Origin: an uncultured Mollicutes bacterium
GTDB taxonomy: Bacteria > Bacillota_I > Bacilli_A > Acholeplasmatales > Anaeroplasmataceae
Direction of reading: 5' to 3'
DNA: 32,268 nucleotides
NCBI GenBank assembly: GCA_947177025.1
Contig: CAMWSQ010000006.1
Coordinates: 1-32,268 of the forward strand
Shown here: positions 1 to 7,610 of the stretch, piece after piece
Layout: each line of letters starts with the position of its first letter
Position numbering within the stretch: position 1 is the stretch's first letter
Translations under genes and position numbers: made by a program
The notes under the pieces: generated by a model
Databases searched by the model: none
The model's input: the letters and a program-made list of their open reading frames with translations, nothing else
What the model was told of the DNA's origin: nothing

Positions 1-111
1 GCATATACTAATATTGGTGATAGCATGGAAGAAAAAATCATTTTGGGATTAGTACTTTTTATTTTACTTTATGCCATCTTGAAGCTTCCAAGCCAAAGTA
101 AAAAAAACTAA
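1..111 (+). CDS. C-terminal end of an unidentified membrane-anchored protein (partial)
   Basis: The frame is open from base 1 and ends with TAA at 109-111, so the gene starts outside the window. The visible 36 residues contain one hydrophobic stretch (ILGLVLFILLYAIL) followed by a short basic tail (SQSKKN). This fits a last transmembrane helix with a cytoplasmic end. An ATG at 25 could start a 28-residue single-pass peptide, but no Shine-Dalgarno sequence precedes it, so the partial reading is preferred. A bidirectional terminator follows directly. The family cannot be named from this fragment. Confidence 0.5.
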   Translation, partial: AYTNIGDSMEEKIILGLVLFILLYAILKLPSQSKKN

Positions 112-131
112 CTTGTTTTTTTCATATGAAA

Positions 132-151
132 AGCTTGCCGATTGGCAAGCT
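132..151. terminator. Bidirectional intrinsic terminator
   Basis: An 8-bp perfect stem (AGCTTGCC / GGCAAGCT) closes a GATT loop. It is followed by a T-rich tract on the + strand (CCTTTTATTTT) and by TTTT on the minus strand. It lies between two convergent genes, the fragment ending at 111 and the lipoprotein ending at 156, and serves both. Confidence 0.8.
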
Positions 152-155
152 CCTT

Positions 156-698
156 TTATTTTACTAATATTTCTTTAAAAATGTAAGATGCAAGACTAGA
201 ATATTGAATAGAACCAGATTCCATAAATTTCTTTGTCTGACTACTTTCTGTAAAGGATGTATCAACATCTACTCTTGAAGCGCTTGGTGCCTTAGTAAAA
301 ATCATTACTACAGGAGCACCATCCTTTGATGGATCATGCATATTGATTGCTTCTCTAACTTCAGTACGCTTAGTGCTTGATGTATACTCTGCTGAATTTA
401 AATAATAAATAACAGCATCTGTATTTCCTAAATATTCAGCCTGAGCCTGTAGCTTAGTTACAAGCTGTACACATCCCGTGTTAGAGCTTGTTCCATATAA
501 TAAAACGAATGTGTCTCCGTTTTCCTTCTTTTGTTTTGCTTCCTCTAAGGTAATTACTTCAAAAATATGATCCTTTTCAATGTCAGCTCCTGCCTTATGA
601 AAATCATCATAAAAGCTATATCCTGAACAGCTAGCCATAAATAATAATAGCAAGCATGCTATAGATGTTATACAAATTGCTTTAACAAACTTTTTCAT
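156..698 (-). CDS. Putative lipoprotein with a degenerate thioredoxin-like fold
   Basis: This is a 180-residue exported protein. It has a basic N-terminus, a hydrophobic core and a lipobox ending at Cys24 (FMASC), so it should be anchored to the outer face of the membrane. The segment FVLLYGTSSNTGC (about 64-76) sits where thioredoxins carry strand beta1 and the CxxC motif, but only Cys76 is present. GAPVVMIF (about 126-133) resembles the cis-proline strand. That layout suggests a thioredoxin-like protein lacking the usual two-cysteine redox centre; this is inference from pattern. The start is supported by AGGAGG upstream and a strong promoter. It is a single-gene unit with its own terminator. 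No specific function can be given. Confidence 0.75.
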   Translation of the reverse strand: MKKFVKAICITSIACLLLLFMASCSGYSFYDDFHKAGADIEKDHIFEVITLEEAKQKKENGDTFVLLYGTSSNTGCVQLVTKLQAQAEYLGNTDAVIYYLNSAEYTSSTKRTEVREAINMHDPSKDGAPVVMIFTKAPSASRVDVDTSFTESSQTKKFMESGSIQYSSLASYIFKEILVK

Positions 699-731
699 TG
701 TAAGCCTCCTAAAAATAATACTCTAAAAAGT

Positions 732-760
732 ATTATATCTTAAATTGTACATTTTATCAA
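732..760 (-). promoter_or_regulatory. Sigma-A-type promoter of the thioredoxin-like lipoprotein
   Basis: On the minus strand, TTGATA (755-760) and TATAAT (732-737) are separated by 17 bases. It starts just beyond the stop of the propeller gene, so the lipoprotein is expected to have its own transcript. The -10 overlaps an 8-bp inverted repeat (715-722 / 729-736). Confidence 0.75.
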
Positions 761-779
761 TGTTTTTTGTGGTTTAACC

Positions 780-2753
780 TTATAATTTTTCGTTTTTTTC
801 ATATTCCAAAGGGAGTAAAAACTCGCCTCGATAATTTGAAAACCCATCATCTGTATATTTTATATACTTCTTCGTAGGATAAATCTGACTGGCTTTGTAA
901 ATCCACATCATCTTTTCATCAAAGCATAAAATCTCATCTATTCCATCCTGATCAATATCGTAAACTTCAACAGATGTCATAGGATGCCCATCCTGTGGAA
1001 ATTGAACAACACAATCTAAATCTCCATCAATGAGACCTCCCTCTAAGCTAGCGTTCAGCAAGGATAAGATGTGTTTCCCATCATAATTCACTGGAGTAAT
1101 AACATTCCCATTAAATGGAACTTCTTTTTGCTTTAATAAATTTCCTTCTGCATCATAAATACAAAGAATTCCATCACTTCCCCAAAAGGCAGTAGCCATA
1201 ATTTGCAGTCCTTCTAGTTCTTCTTTATATTTGGCAACACTAATTCTTTGAGCGTGACCAATTTCATTATGCTTATAAATGCTTCCATCTAAATTGATGA
1301 TATTCATCCCTTCGTTTCCTGAAGCTAATATCAACTGCTTAGGAGCATTTTTCTTTAATCTTGTATAAATGATTTCATCTGTGTGATCTGAATTCATAGG
1401 CAAGGAGAAAACAATTGTTCCCTCGTGATCAACCAAATCATAGCCGACAAACATTTCATCCTTTCCATCTCCATCAAAATCAGCGATATATGGGAAATGT
1501 CCTGTATTTTTATGATGATATCTCCAAAGAAACTTAAATGTATGAGAATAAGCCCAAACATTTTGATATCTGTCCTTAATTATAAAATTACCCTTATAGC
1601 CTAAACCTTCAAAATCAGCTACCCGAATGGCATCTACATTTAGACGATGATATGGTTCATTCAAAACTAGGGGATCTCCTTCTATAATTGGAGTAGGCAT
1701 TTCATAAAGAATCCTTCCAGTTAATAAATCACAAATAATGATCATAAAATCCATGGAATAAATAACTTCATATTTGCCATCCCCATTTATATCAGCAATT
1801 TGGAAAGGTAAATCACAGGATATCAAAGTATTGTCCCTAGAAGGATTTGCCTCCCCCTTTTGCCATAAAACATTCCCATCATAATCAAAACAGGTCAAAC
1901 AGGAAAGTCTTGCGAAAGAATCACGAATCATTCTCTTCTGATGCTGAGCAATTAAGAAAATTGGTTTTCCATCAACCATTCGAATACGAAGCTGTCTTCC
2001 ACTTCCAAAATCTCCTAATGAGATTTTATGTATGCATTTTAGGATTGGATACTCCTTTTGTTTTTGTTTTAAAGCTACTTCCTTTTGTTGAGCAAACTGA
2101 AGATGCTTTGCATAGTTTTCCTCTGTCATTTCTGTCTTTATTTCACTATAGCGACATGCTGCCTTAGCAACCAATGCCACCTTACATCCAGAAATGAAAG
2201 GAATCTCTAAATTAAACCATAATACATCATCTATAAAAATTTGTGTTGTATTAGAAACTTTAATTTTAAAATGATATGTTTTTAAATCATCCAAAACAAA
2301 TTTCTTTTTTTCGTAAATTGTGAAGGTTTCCTCGTTTCGATGATACACTACTATTTCATCTGCTTTAATACCAACAAAATCATACACACGAGAGGTCAAA
2401 TAATTCCAGGCTAGACCACAATAGTTCTTTACCTCGAATACTCTTAAATCAAATTCAATGACATATTCTGAAAAGAACTCTTGTCTATGAACCAAACAAC
2501 AAAATACGTTTGTAAAGGCTCCCTTGGTTTGATCTCCACGATTTTGTTCCATATATCGTTTTTTCCCATCAGATGTAACTAGCCAAGATCCGTCTAAGCT
2601 TCTCCATTGATGTAAACAGATAGGGTCATACCAATTACCATAGATTCCAGGTTGTTTGATGTAATGATATTCTCCTAAGGCTGTATGACCTCGGTCATAA
2701 GGAAATTCATTTAATTCTAAATCTTGAAAGGTTTCGTAAAAAATAGTTTTCAC
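780..2753 (-). CDS. Cytosolic FG-GAP/VCBS-type beta-propeller protein with N-terminal LamG-like domain
   Basis: This is a 657-residue protein without signal peptide or membrane segment. Residues about 1-215 look like a concanavalin/LamG-type beta-sandwich. Residues about 240-650 hold repeated Asp-rich calcium-loop-like motifs typical of FG-GAP/VCBS or rhamnogalacturonan-lyase-like propellers, for example ADINGDGKYE, ADFDGDGKDE and YDIDQDGIDE. A PL11-like role is possible, but the lack of secretion and of clear catalytic residues prevents a function call. The start is GTG, overlapping the TGA of the upstream HAD gene (GTGA), with GGAGG upstream. It is the last gene of the WYL-HAD-propeller operon, and no terminator was found after it. 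Confidence 0.75.
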   Translation of the reverse strand: MKTIFYETFQDLELNEFPYDRGHTALGEYHYIKQPGIYGNWYDPICLHQWRSLDGSWLVTSDGKKRYMEQNRGDQTKGAFTNVFCCLVHRQEFFSEYVIEFDLRVFEVKNYCGLAWNYLTSRVYDFVGIKADEIVVYHRNEETFTIYEKKKFVLDDLKTYHFKIKVSNTTQIFIDDVLWFNLEIPFISGCKVALVAKAACRYSEIKTEMTEENYAKHLQFAQQKEVALKQKQKEYPILKCIHKISLGDFGSGRQLRIRMVDGKPIFLIAQHQKRMIRDSFARLSCLTCFDYDGNVLWQKGEANPSRDNTLISCDLPFQIADINGDGKYEVIYSMDFMIIICDLLTGRILYEMPTPIIEGDPLVLNEPYHRLNVDAIRVADFEGLGYKGNFIIKDRYQNVWAYSHTFKFLWRYHHKNTGHFPYIADFDGDGKDEMFVGYDLVDHEGTIVFSLPMNSDHTDEIIYTRLKKNAPKQLILASGNEGMNIINLDGSIYKHNEIGHAQRISVAKYKEELEGLQIMATAFWGSDGILCIYDAEGNLLKQKEVPFNGNVITPVNYDGKHILSLLNASLEGGLIDGDLDCVVQFPQDGHPMTSVEVYDIDQDGIDEILCFDEKMMWIYKASQIYPTKKYIKYTDDGFSNYRGEFLLPLEYEKNEKL

Positions 2754-3394
2754 TTGACATCCTCCAAACCATCAATTAAAGCAGATATATCGGAAAGGAT
2801 GGGTACTCCACCCTTAGATAATACTTCTACAGACTGATGCCCACAGGATACAAGCATACAGCTTGCCTGCATTGCTTTTGCAACCTCCAAATCATGAAGT
2901 GTATCTCCAACAAATAAAACCTCATTTCCTTGAATTCCATTAGCTTTCATATAGTTTAATGCAATCTGTACTTTGGATTCTGCATGGATATTATCAATTC
3001 CCAAAATGGCATCAAAGAAGGTATCTATTTTATAGCTTTGACATTGTTCTAATAAATTGTTTTTCTCACTAGCGGATAAAATTACTAAATGATATCCCTT
3101 TTCCTTAAGCTTTTGAAAGGTTTCAACGCATTTCGGAAATAAACCGCATTGTAAAGAAAGTGGCTGATATTTAGCAATAAACCAATCCGCTAAATCCTCA
3201 AAAGAATCTAAGGTAAAATCAATTCCAGCAAGCTCATAATACTTCTTTACAGGGAAAGTAAAGATGTTTTTATATCGCTCCTTTGTAACCTCTGGCTTAT
3301 TTTGTTTTCTTAATATTTCATTCAATAATTCAATACATAAATCAATATCATCTATAATTGTTCCATTGAAATCTAAAAAAATATACTTTTTCAT
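2750..3394 (-). CDS. HAD-superfamily hydrolase (phosphoglycolate-phosphatase-like)
   Basis: This is a 214-residue haloacid-dehalogenase fold protein. Motif I is FLDFNGTIIDD with the nucleophile Asp8. Motif II is ILSAS near residue 105, a Lys lies in ESKVQ near 140, and motif IV is VGDTLHDLEVA near 162-172. A helical cap between motifs I and II makes it subclass I. Position +2 from the nucleophile is Asn10 rather than the usual Asp general acid, a variant seen in some HAD proteins. The substrate is unknown. It overlaps both neighbours by 4 bases (ATGA with the WYL gene, GTGA with the propeller gene), so the three products are almost certainly made together. Confidence 0.85.
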   Translation of the reverse strand: MKKYIFLDFNGTIIDDIDLCIELLNEILRKQNKPEVTKERYKNIFTFPVKKYYELAGIDFTLDSFEDLADWFIAKYQPLSLQCGLFPKCVETFQKLKEKGYHLVILSASEKNNLLEQCQSYKIDTFFDAILGIDNIHAESKVQIALNYMKANGIQGNEVLFVGDTLHDLEVAKAMQASCMLVSCGHQSVEVLSKGGVPILSDISALIDGLEDVK

Positions 3395-4329
3395 ATGGCT
3401 TCTCCTAATATTCGTTTTGCTTCCAATTCAATTTCTTCCTTTAGCCAAAGTGGCTCTAATACTTTAACCTTGCTGCCAAAGCCTAAAACAAAGCTTCGAA
3501 TCATTTGCTTATTCTGCATACTGCATTCTAGGATTGTAATAGAATCACTCACTCGAGTAATCTTTTGATTTTTTCCATATATCCTTTCTGAGATTGCAGT
3601 ATATAAATCCTTGCACTCTAGCTTAATATCATAATATTCTCCATTCTGTTTCATTCCATATTGGTCAATATAGTCTGAGCTTTGATATGTTTTTAATTTT
3701 GTAAAGCCTTGTGATAAAATACGAATGCTTTGAATTCGATTCAGTTTGAAATATCCAAAATCATTTACTGTCTCATTCCATGCAAGACATATCCAAGAGC
3801 CATTAAACACAAACACTTGATAAGGATGAAGAATATGAACACTTTCTTTATTTCTTGTAGAAAGATATGTGATTTGACATTTCTTTTTTGTAGTCATAGC
3901 TTCTGTAAAAATAGAATATCGCTTTAACAACTCTTCTTTAGGCATAGAAAGTGGATAGCGGTCTATAATCTTTACATCCGTGCTAAAGGACTCAATATTT
4001 GAACTCAACACCTTAGAAATTGCTTTAACATAGTTTTTATATTCTAAAAAATCTGCTTGATTTTCTAAAAATGCACAGCTTGATTTTAACACATCTGCTT
4101 CCTTTTGGGTAAGCTTCACTGTTGGAAGAATACTGTCCTTATTTAAGTGGTATCCCCCATAAACACCTCTTACAGATTCTATGTCATACCCACAATCCTG
4201 CAGAGTTTTAATATATTCAATTATATTTCTTGGATTGATTTCAAGCATTTCTGCCAATTCATTTTTGCTCATAATATTTTTAGCAGATAATAATTGGAGA
4301 ATCTCAATACAAAGCATTGTTTTATTCAT
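3391..4329 (-). CDS. HTH/WYL-domain transcriptional regulator (YafY/DeoR-like)
   Basis: This is a 312-residue regulator. An N-terminal winged helix-turn-helix (about 1-60, including MSKNELAEMLEINPRNIIEYI) is followed by GVYGGYHL, typical of HTH_11 proteins. A WYL-type sensor domain follows at about 135-215 (CQITYLSTRNKESVHILHPYQ and WICLAW). WYL domains bind ligands such as oligonucleotides or small molecules; here the ligand is unknown. The frame is open to a TTG at 4374, but a -35/-10 pair lies inside that extension and AGAAGG precedes the ATG at 4329, so 4329 is chosen. It probably controls its own operon with the HAD and propeller genes. Confidence 0.85.
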   Translation of the reverse strand: MNKTMLCIEILQLLSAKNIMSKNELAEMLEINPRNIIEYIKTLQDCGYDIESVRGVYGGYHLNKDSILPTVKLTQKEADVLKSSCAFLENQADFLEYKNYVKAISKVLSSNIESFSTDVKIIDRYPLSMPKEELLKRYSIFTEAMTTKKKCQITYLSTRNKESVHILHPYQVFVFNGSWICLAWNETVNDFGYFKLNRIQSIRILSQGFTKLKTYQSSDYIDQYGMKQNGEYYDIKLECKDLYTAISERIYGKNQKITRVSDSITILECSMQNKQMIRSFVLGFGSKVKVLEPLWLKEEIELEAKRILGEAI

Positions 4330-4345
4330 AATACCACCTTCTATC

Positions 4346-4374
4346 ATTTTAACAAAAAAAGTCATTTTATTCAA
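4346..4374 (-). promoter_or_regulatory. Promoter of the WYL-HAD-propeller operon
   Basis: On the minus strand, TTGAAT (4369-4374) and TAAAAT (4346-4351) are separated by 17 bases. The expected transcription start lies about 10 bases upstream of the ATG at 4329, giving a short leader. This placement rules out the longer TTG-started frame. Confidence 0.65.
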
Positions 4375-4388
4375 TTTTTTTGCAAGAA

Positions 4389-4414
4389 AAAAATAGAACC
4401 GAAGTTCTATTTTT
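4389..4414 (-). terminator. Intrinsic terminator of the galU operon
   Basis: An 11-bp stem (AAAAATAGAAC / GTTCTATTTTT) closes a TTCG tetraloop on the minus strand and runs into T-rich sequence. The galU stop codon TAG (4407-4409) lies inside the stem, so the last galU codons are part of the terminator. Confidence 0.8.
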
Positions 4415-5279
4415 GATGTTTATTTAAGATTTCTTGCATATCCTCTTTTAAATCTGAGCGATTTAAAGCAAAATCGATGGTAGCATCTAAAAAGCCTTTC
4501 TTAGATCCAATATCATATCTTCTTCCATCAATTGCCAAAGAATATACCTTTTCCTTTGACATCATTCTTAGAATAGAGTCTGTCAACTGAATTTCTCCAC
4601 CTGCACCTCTTGTTTGAGTTTTTAGAAAATCAAAGATTGCAGGAGTTAAAACGTAACGACCACCAATAGCTAAATTAGATGGAGCATCTTCTCTCTTTGG
4701 TTTTTCCACAACACTTTCTAATTCTACTAAAGCTTCATTAGAACTAGTGCGTGGTTTACATATTCCATATTTGCTGACATCCTCATCAGGTACGACTAAT
4801 GTTCCTAATATAGATGAGCCTGTTTGATCGTAAGCATTGATTAATTGTTTTGTAGCTGGTTCAACTCTGCCAACATAAACATCATCCCCTAAGAGTAAAG
4901 CAAAAGGCTCATTGTTAGCAAATTTTTCTGCACAAAGCACAGCATGTCCTAATCCAAGTTGTTCTTCCTGATATGTGAATTCAACATGGATTTGTTTTGG
5001 TAATGCTTCAATTATTTCTAATTCCTTTGTCTTGTTCTTTGACTTCAAAAAGTCTTCCAAAACAACATTATGGCCAAAATGAGTACGAATGCATTCCTTT
5101 TCAGAATTAATAATAATTAAAACCTCTTCAATACCACTCTCTATAGCCTCACGAACAATATATTCAATTGTAGGGATATCTACTAAAGGGAGCATTTCCT
5201 TTGGGACAGCCTTTGTAAAGGGTAAAAAGCGTGTTCCAAAACCAGCAGCAGGTATAACTGCCTTTCTAATTTTCTTCAT
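4407..5279 (-). CDS. galU: UTP--glucose-1-phosphate uridylyltransferase
   Basis: The 290-residue length is standard for bacterial GalU. The enzyme makes UDP-glucose from UTP and glucose-1-phosphate for glycolipids, teichoic-acid glycosylation and capsule precursors, in the cytoplasm. The N-terminal nucleotide-binding motif AAGFGTRFLPFTKAVPKEM (about 11-29) is intact. GLGHAVLCA, LLGDD, EKP and IGGRYVL also match the family. The start ATG lies 14 bases inside the end of the upstream membrane-protein gene, with AAAGGAG before it, so translation is coupled. The substrate is assigned from family similarity, and the assignment is firm. Confidence 0.95.
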   Translation of the reverse strand: MKKIRKAVIPAAGFGTRFLPFTKAVPKEMLPLVDIPTIEYIVREAIESGIEEVLIIINSEKECIRTHFGHNVVLEDFLKSKNKTKELEIIEALPKQIHVEFTYQEEQLGLGHAVLCAEKFANNEPFALLLGDDVYVGRVEPATKQLINAYDQTGSSILGTLVVPDEDVSKYGICKPRTSSNEALVELESVVEKPKREDAPSNLAIGGRYVLTPAIFDFLKTQTRGAGGEIQLTDSILRMMSKEKVYSLAIDGRRYDIGSKKGFLDATIDFALNRSDLKEDMQEILNKHQK

Positions 5280-6744
5280 TTTTTGTCTCCTTTGGTTCTA
5301 CTGTTTTTTTCTTAGTAGTACTTGTAGTCTTTTTTGTTGAATTCTTAGATGAAGTTTTTTTCGTTGTGGTTGATTTCTTCGCAGGAGCTTTCTTTGGCTC
5401 TTCTGCTGGTTTTTCCTTAACCTCAGCAGCAACCTCTTCAACTACAGCTTCTTGAACTGATTCAGTAGGAGTAGCTTGTTCTTCTAAAACTTCAACTGGG
5501 GTTTCTTCTACAGGTTCTGGTTGTACTTCTGGTTCTAGTTCATTTGATTCAAGAGGTTTTTCAGGTTCTACTGGTTCAGACTCAGAAGCAACCAAAACTT
5601 CTCCAGCAGTAACTGTTTCTAGAGTCTCATCTGCAACTGTATCTGGTTTTACTTCTGTCTCTATTTTATTAGAAACTGGTCTTGCAGTCTTACTTTTAGA
5701 TCTTTCAACCATCTTTCCATTGACCATAACTCCAGAACTCTTAGAATAATCTTTATAGGTTTCTCTTGAGAAAATTCTTTTAATTAAGCTAAAGTGGAAT
5801 AGTAAAATATAGAATAATGCTATAACTAAAGCATATAGAGCTAACATACCAATCGTTTGCCAAATAATTTTTCCTGGAGATAAATAAGAATCATCATAAC
5901 GGAAGGTATATCCTGTTTGTTCCTTATTCTTTTCAAACTCTTCCATCCATGGTTCATAAAACTCTTCAAAAGTATCTTCTGCTTCTTGAATTTTCTTTTT
6001 ATCTTTTCCAGCAGCTAAGTAAGCATCTAAATATGTATTATAATTTTCAAATAAAGGCTTTACATCTTCAAAGAATTTTTGAGAAAAATCTAAAGGTACA
6101 TTTGTAGAATACTGAACTTTTCCATCAGCATCCTTCATTTCTAATTTTGTAATATCACCATTAATTTCCTTTTTTATTTGTTCCAGCATTGTTTCTGTAA
6201 GCGTAATACGCATAAAATTCCAAGCCGAATTTGTGCTTGTAACATCTCTTGAAGCATTTAACAAAGCTTCTTCTTTTGTCAAAGGCAATGAAACATAGCT
6301 TTGTGAATTCATTTTTTCATTTACAATAAAATAATATTCATAGGAATTTCCATTCTCACCAGAAAAAGAAATGCTTGTTTGATTATAGCTAGTGGAACCA
6401 GCATTTACATTACTTATAGAAAACTTTGTATTAAAAATATACAAATAATAGGCTCTCTCATAACGTAAAAATCTAGAAGTATTATCTTCTCCTCCATAAG
6501 ATACATCTGTTTGTGATGTTGCTGGATATAAAACGATGTCTAATTTTTCTTCATTATTTTCTATAATGGATGTTGTGTCAAAACAGCCTTCCCAAACCAT
6601 TGGCACTTTATAATATTCTTCTTTTTCAATCGCACTTTTAACTATACCCTCTAAATGATTCATTTGGTTAGAACTATATCCAATGACATATATTAATATG
6701 GCAAAAACAATAGCTATACCAAAATATAAAACCTTTTTCCACAT
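5266..6744 (-). CDS. Two-pass membrane protein with long acidic/Pro then Lys/Thr-rich tail
   Basis: This is a 492-residue protein of unrecognised family. Helix 1 is at about 4-24 and helix 2 at about 297-322. The roughly 270 residues between them hold a beta-rich domain and no cysteines, and should face outside. Residues about 355-445 are rich in Glu, Pro and Val. The last 45 or so are Lys/Thr/Ser-rich (for example KKSTTTKKTSSKNSTKK) and resemble nucleic-acid-binding tails. If helix 1 enters with N-in topology, both tail parts are cytoplasmic. It overlaps galU by 14 bases, hinting at an envelope or glycolipid role. Its own promoter lies just upstream. Confidence 0.7.
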   Translation of the reverse strand: MWKKVLYFGIAIVFAILIYVIGYSSNQMNHLEGIVKSAIEKEEYYKVPMVWEGCFDTTSIIENNEEKLDIVLYPATSQTDVSYGGEDNTSRFLRYERAYYLYIFNTKFSISNVNAGSTSYNQTSISFSGENGNSYEYYFIVNEKMNSQSYVSLPLTKEEALLNASRDVTSTNSAWNFMRITLTETMLEQIKKEINGDITKLEMKDADGKVQYSTNVPLDFSQKFFEDVKPLFENYNTYLDAYLAAGKDKKKIQEAEDTFEEFYEPWMEEFEKNKEQTGYTFRYDDSYLSPGKIIWQTIGMLALYALVIALFYILLFHFSLIKRIFSRETYKDYSKSSGVMVNGKMVERSKSKTARPVSNKIETEVKPDTVADETLETVTAGEVLVASESEPVEPEKPLESNELEPEVQPEPVEETPVEVLEEQATPTESVQEAVVEEVAAEVKEKPAEEPKKAPAKKSTTTKKTSSKNSTKKTTSTTKKKTVEPKETKNEEN

Positions 6745-6773
6745 AATTTCTATATTCCTTTCATATATATACT

Positions 6774-6801
6774 ATTTTACCTTTTTTTAGAAAAAAATCA
6801 A
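6774..6801 (-). promoter_or_regulatory. Promoter of the membrane-protein/galU operon
   Basis: On the minus strand, TTGATT (6796-6801) and TAAAAT (6774-6779) have a 16-base spacer. It is divergent from the tRNA-His promoter a few bases away. AAAGGA precedes the ATG at 6744. Confidence 0.5.
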
Positions 6802-6810
6802 CTATAAGAC

Positions 6811-6838
6811 TTTACAAATCAAATAAAATAAGTATAAT
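6811..6838 (+). promoter_or_regulatory. Promoter of tRNA-His
   Basis: TTTACA (6811-6816) and a perfect TATAAT (6833-6838) are separated by 16 bases. The expected start is about 25 bases before the mature tRNA. Confidence 0.75.
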
Positions 6839-6869
6839 AATAATTGCACGTTTTCAAACGGCTATATAT

Positions 6870-6946
6870 GGCGCACATGGTGAAGTGGTTAACACAGCGG
6901 ATTGTGGCTCCGCCACGCGCAGGTTCGATCCCTGTTGTGCGCCCCA
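6870..6946 (+). tRNA. tRNA-His (GTG)
   Basis: The 77-base cloverleaf includes an encoded CCA end. The acceptor stem pairs GCGCACA (6871-6877) with TGTGCGC (6936-6942). The extra G at 6870 faces C73 at 6943, which is the identity element of histidine tRNA. The anticodon stem GCGGA/TCCGC holds a TTGTGGC loop with GTG at 6904-6906. The T-loop TTCGATC is canonical. A terminator follows within 15 bases. Confidence 0.97.
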
Positions 6947-6959
6947 AAACTAAAACGAT

Positions 6960-6983
6960 AGGTCTAGGAAAATCCCTAGACCT
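6960..6983 (+). terminator. Intrinsic terminator of tRNA-His
   Basis: A 9-bp stem (AGGTCTAGG / CCTAGACCT) closes an AAAATC loop and is followed by TTTATTATTTT. A close relative of this hairpin reappears at 8622-8647. Confidence 0.85.
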
Positions 6984-6999
6984 TTTATTATTTTACTTA

Positions 7000-7401
7000 T
7001 TATCTCTGAAATGGTCGATTAAATGATCCTATTTCAATTAAATTTCCTTCTGGGTCTCCTATATAACAGGTTCTTTGTCCCCATGGTTCTGTAGTAGGGG
7101 GTAGAACGGGAACTGCGCCTTTTGAAACCACTTCTTTAAAGCAAGAATCTACTTCTTCATATGTATCTACATATAAGGCAATTTCAAAATGACCATTGAA
7201 GCCTTTCACATAATTATATTTTTTATCCGTCATTTTCTCGAAATTTTCTCGACCATAAAGCATAAATAATGTTCCATCTTTAATCAAATAAACATTAACA
7301 GCATCCTCTGATTCTTTAATTTCAAATCCTAAAACATCTCTATAAAACTTTATCATTTTAGGCATATCTTCTACAAATAAACCAAAACCATCTAATCTCA
7401 T
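7000..7401 (-). CDS. VOC-superfamily (glyoxalase/bleomycin-resistance-like) protein
   Basis: This 133-residue single-domain protein has paired beta-alpha-beta-beta-beta modules: GFGLFVEDMPKMIKFYRDVLGFE at the N-terminus and HFEIALYVD plus YIGDPEGNLIEIGSF in the second half. GDPEGNLIEI is a typical VOC ending with the metal-binding Glu. The family covers glyoxalases, dioxygenases and antibiotic-binding proteins, and the substrate cannot be told. The start has GGAAGG upstream and its own promoter. It lies within the short segment flanked by tRNA-His and the degenerate tRNA/terminator copy. Confidence 0.85.
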   Translation of the reverse strand: MRLDGFGLFVEDMPKMIKFYRDVLGFEIKESEDAVNVYLIKDGTLFMLYGRENFEKMTDKKYNYVKGFNGHFEIALYVDTYEEVDSCFKEVVSKGAVPVLPPTTEPWGQRTCYIGDPEGNLIEIGSFNRPFQR

Positions 7402-7433
7402 AAATCTTTAACCTTCCATTTTTCTTTCTAATA

Positions 7434-7462
7434 ATTTTATCATAATACTGATGATTTGACAA
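7434..7462 (-). promoter_or_regulatory. Promoter of the VOC protein gene
   Basis: On the minus strand, TTGTCA (7457-7462) and TAAAAT (7434-7439) are separated by 17 bases. Confidence 0.6.
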
Positions 7463-7506
7463 ATATTAAAATTCTAAAATAAACACTAGAATCATATATT
7501 AAATCG

Positions 7507-7515
7507 TGCTATAAT
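7507..7515 (+). promoter_or_regulatory. Extended -10 promoter of the rhuM leader
   Basis: TGC directly followed by TATAAT (7510-7515) forms an extended -10 element. No good -35 is seen at the right distance. Transcription should start near 7522, about 70 bases before a strong terminator hairpin and about 128 bases before the rhuM start codon. Confidence 0.65.
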
Positions 7516-7544
7516 AGTGAAGTATAAAGAAAGTTGGAATATTG

Positions 7545-7610
7545 ATGAAAAAGACATTAAAATCACTACTACAACTGAATATAACAACATCGGCCTCTCA
7601 CCTCATGTGA
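7545..7610 (+). CDS. Possible 21-residue leader peptide upstream of rhuM
   Basis: This short frame starts at ATG 7545 and ends at TGA 7608-7610, which lies in the 3' arm of the terminator hairpin. The peptide begins MKKTLKSLLQLN and ends SASHLM. Five of its 21 codons are Leu, including a CTA CTA pair. The Shine-Dalgarno element is weak (GGA seven bases upstream). A ribosome reaching the end would cover the hairpin, the usual geometry of translation-controlled attenuators. Whether it is translated is unknown. Confidence 0.4.
   Translation: MKKTLKSLLQLNITTSASHLM

Noticed and set aside
780-4329. Alternative genetic code (UGA as tryptophan)
   Set aside because: UGA ends several well-formed genes within ATGA or GTGA overlaps, and tryptophan is encoded by TGG throughout.
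4330-4374. N-terminal extension of the WYL regulator from a TTG at 4374
   Set aside because: A 17-base-spaced promoter lies within the extension, and the downstream ATG at 4329 has its own AGAAGG Shine-Dalgarno element.
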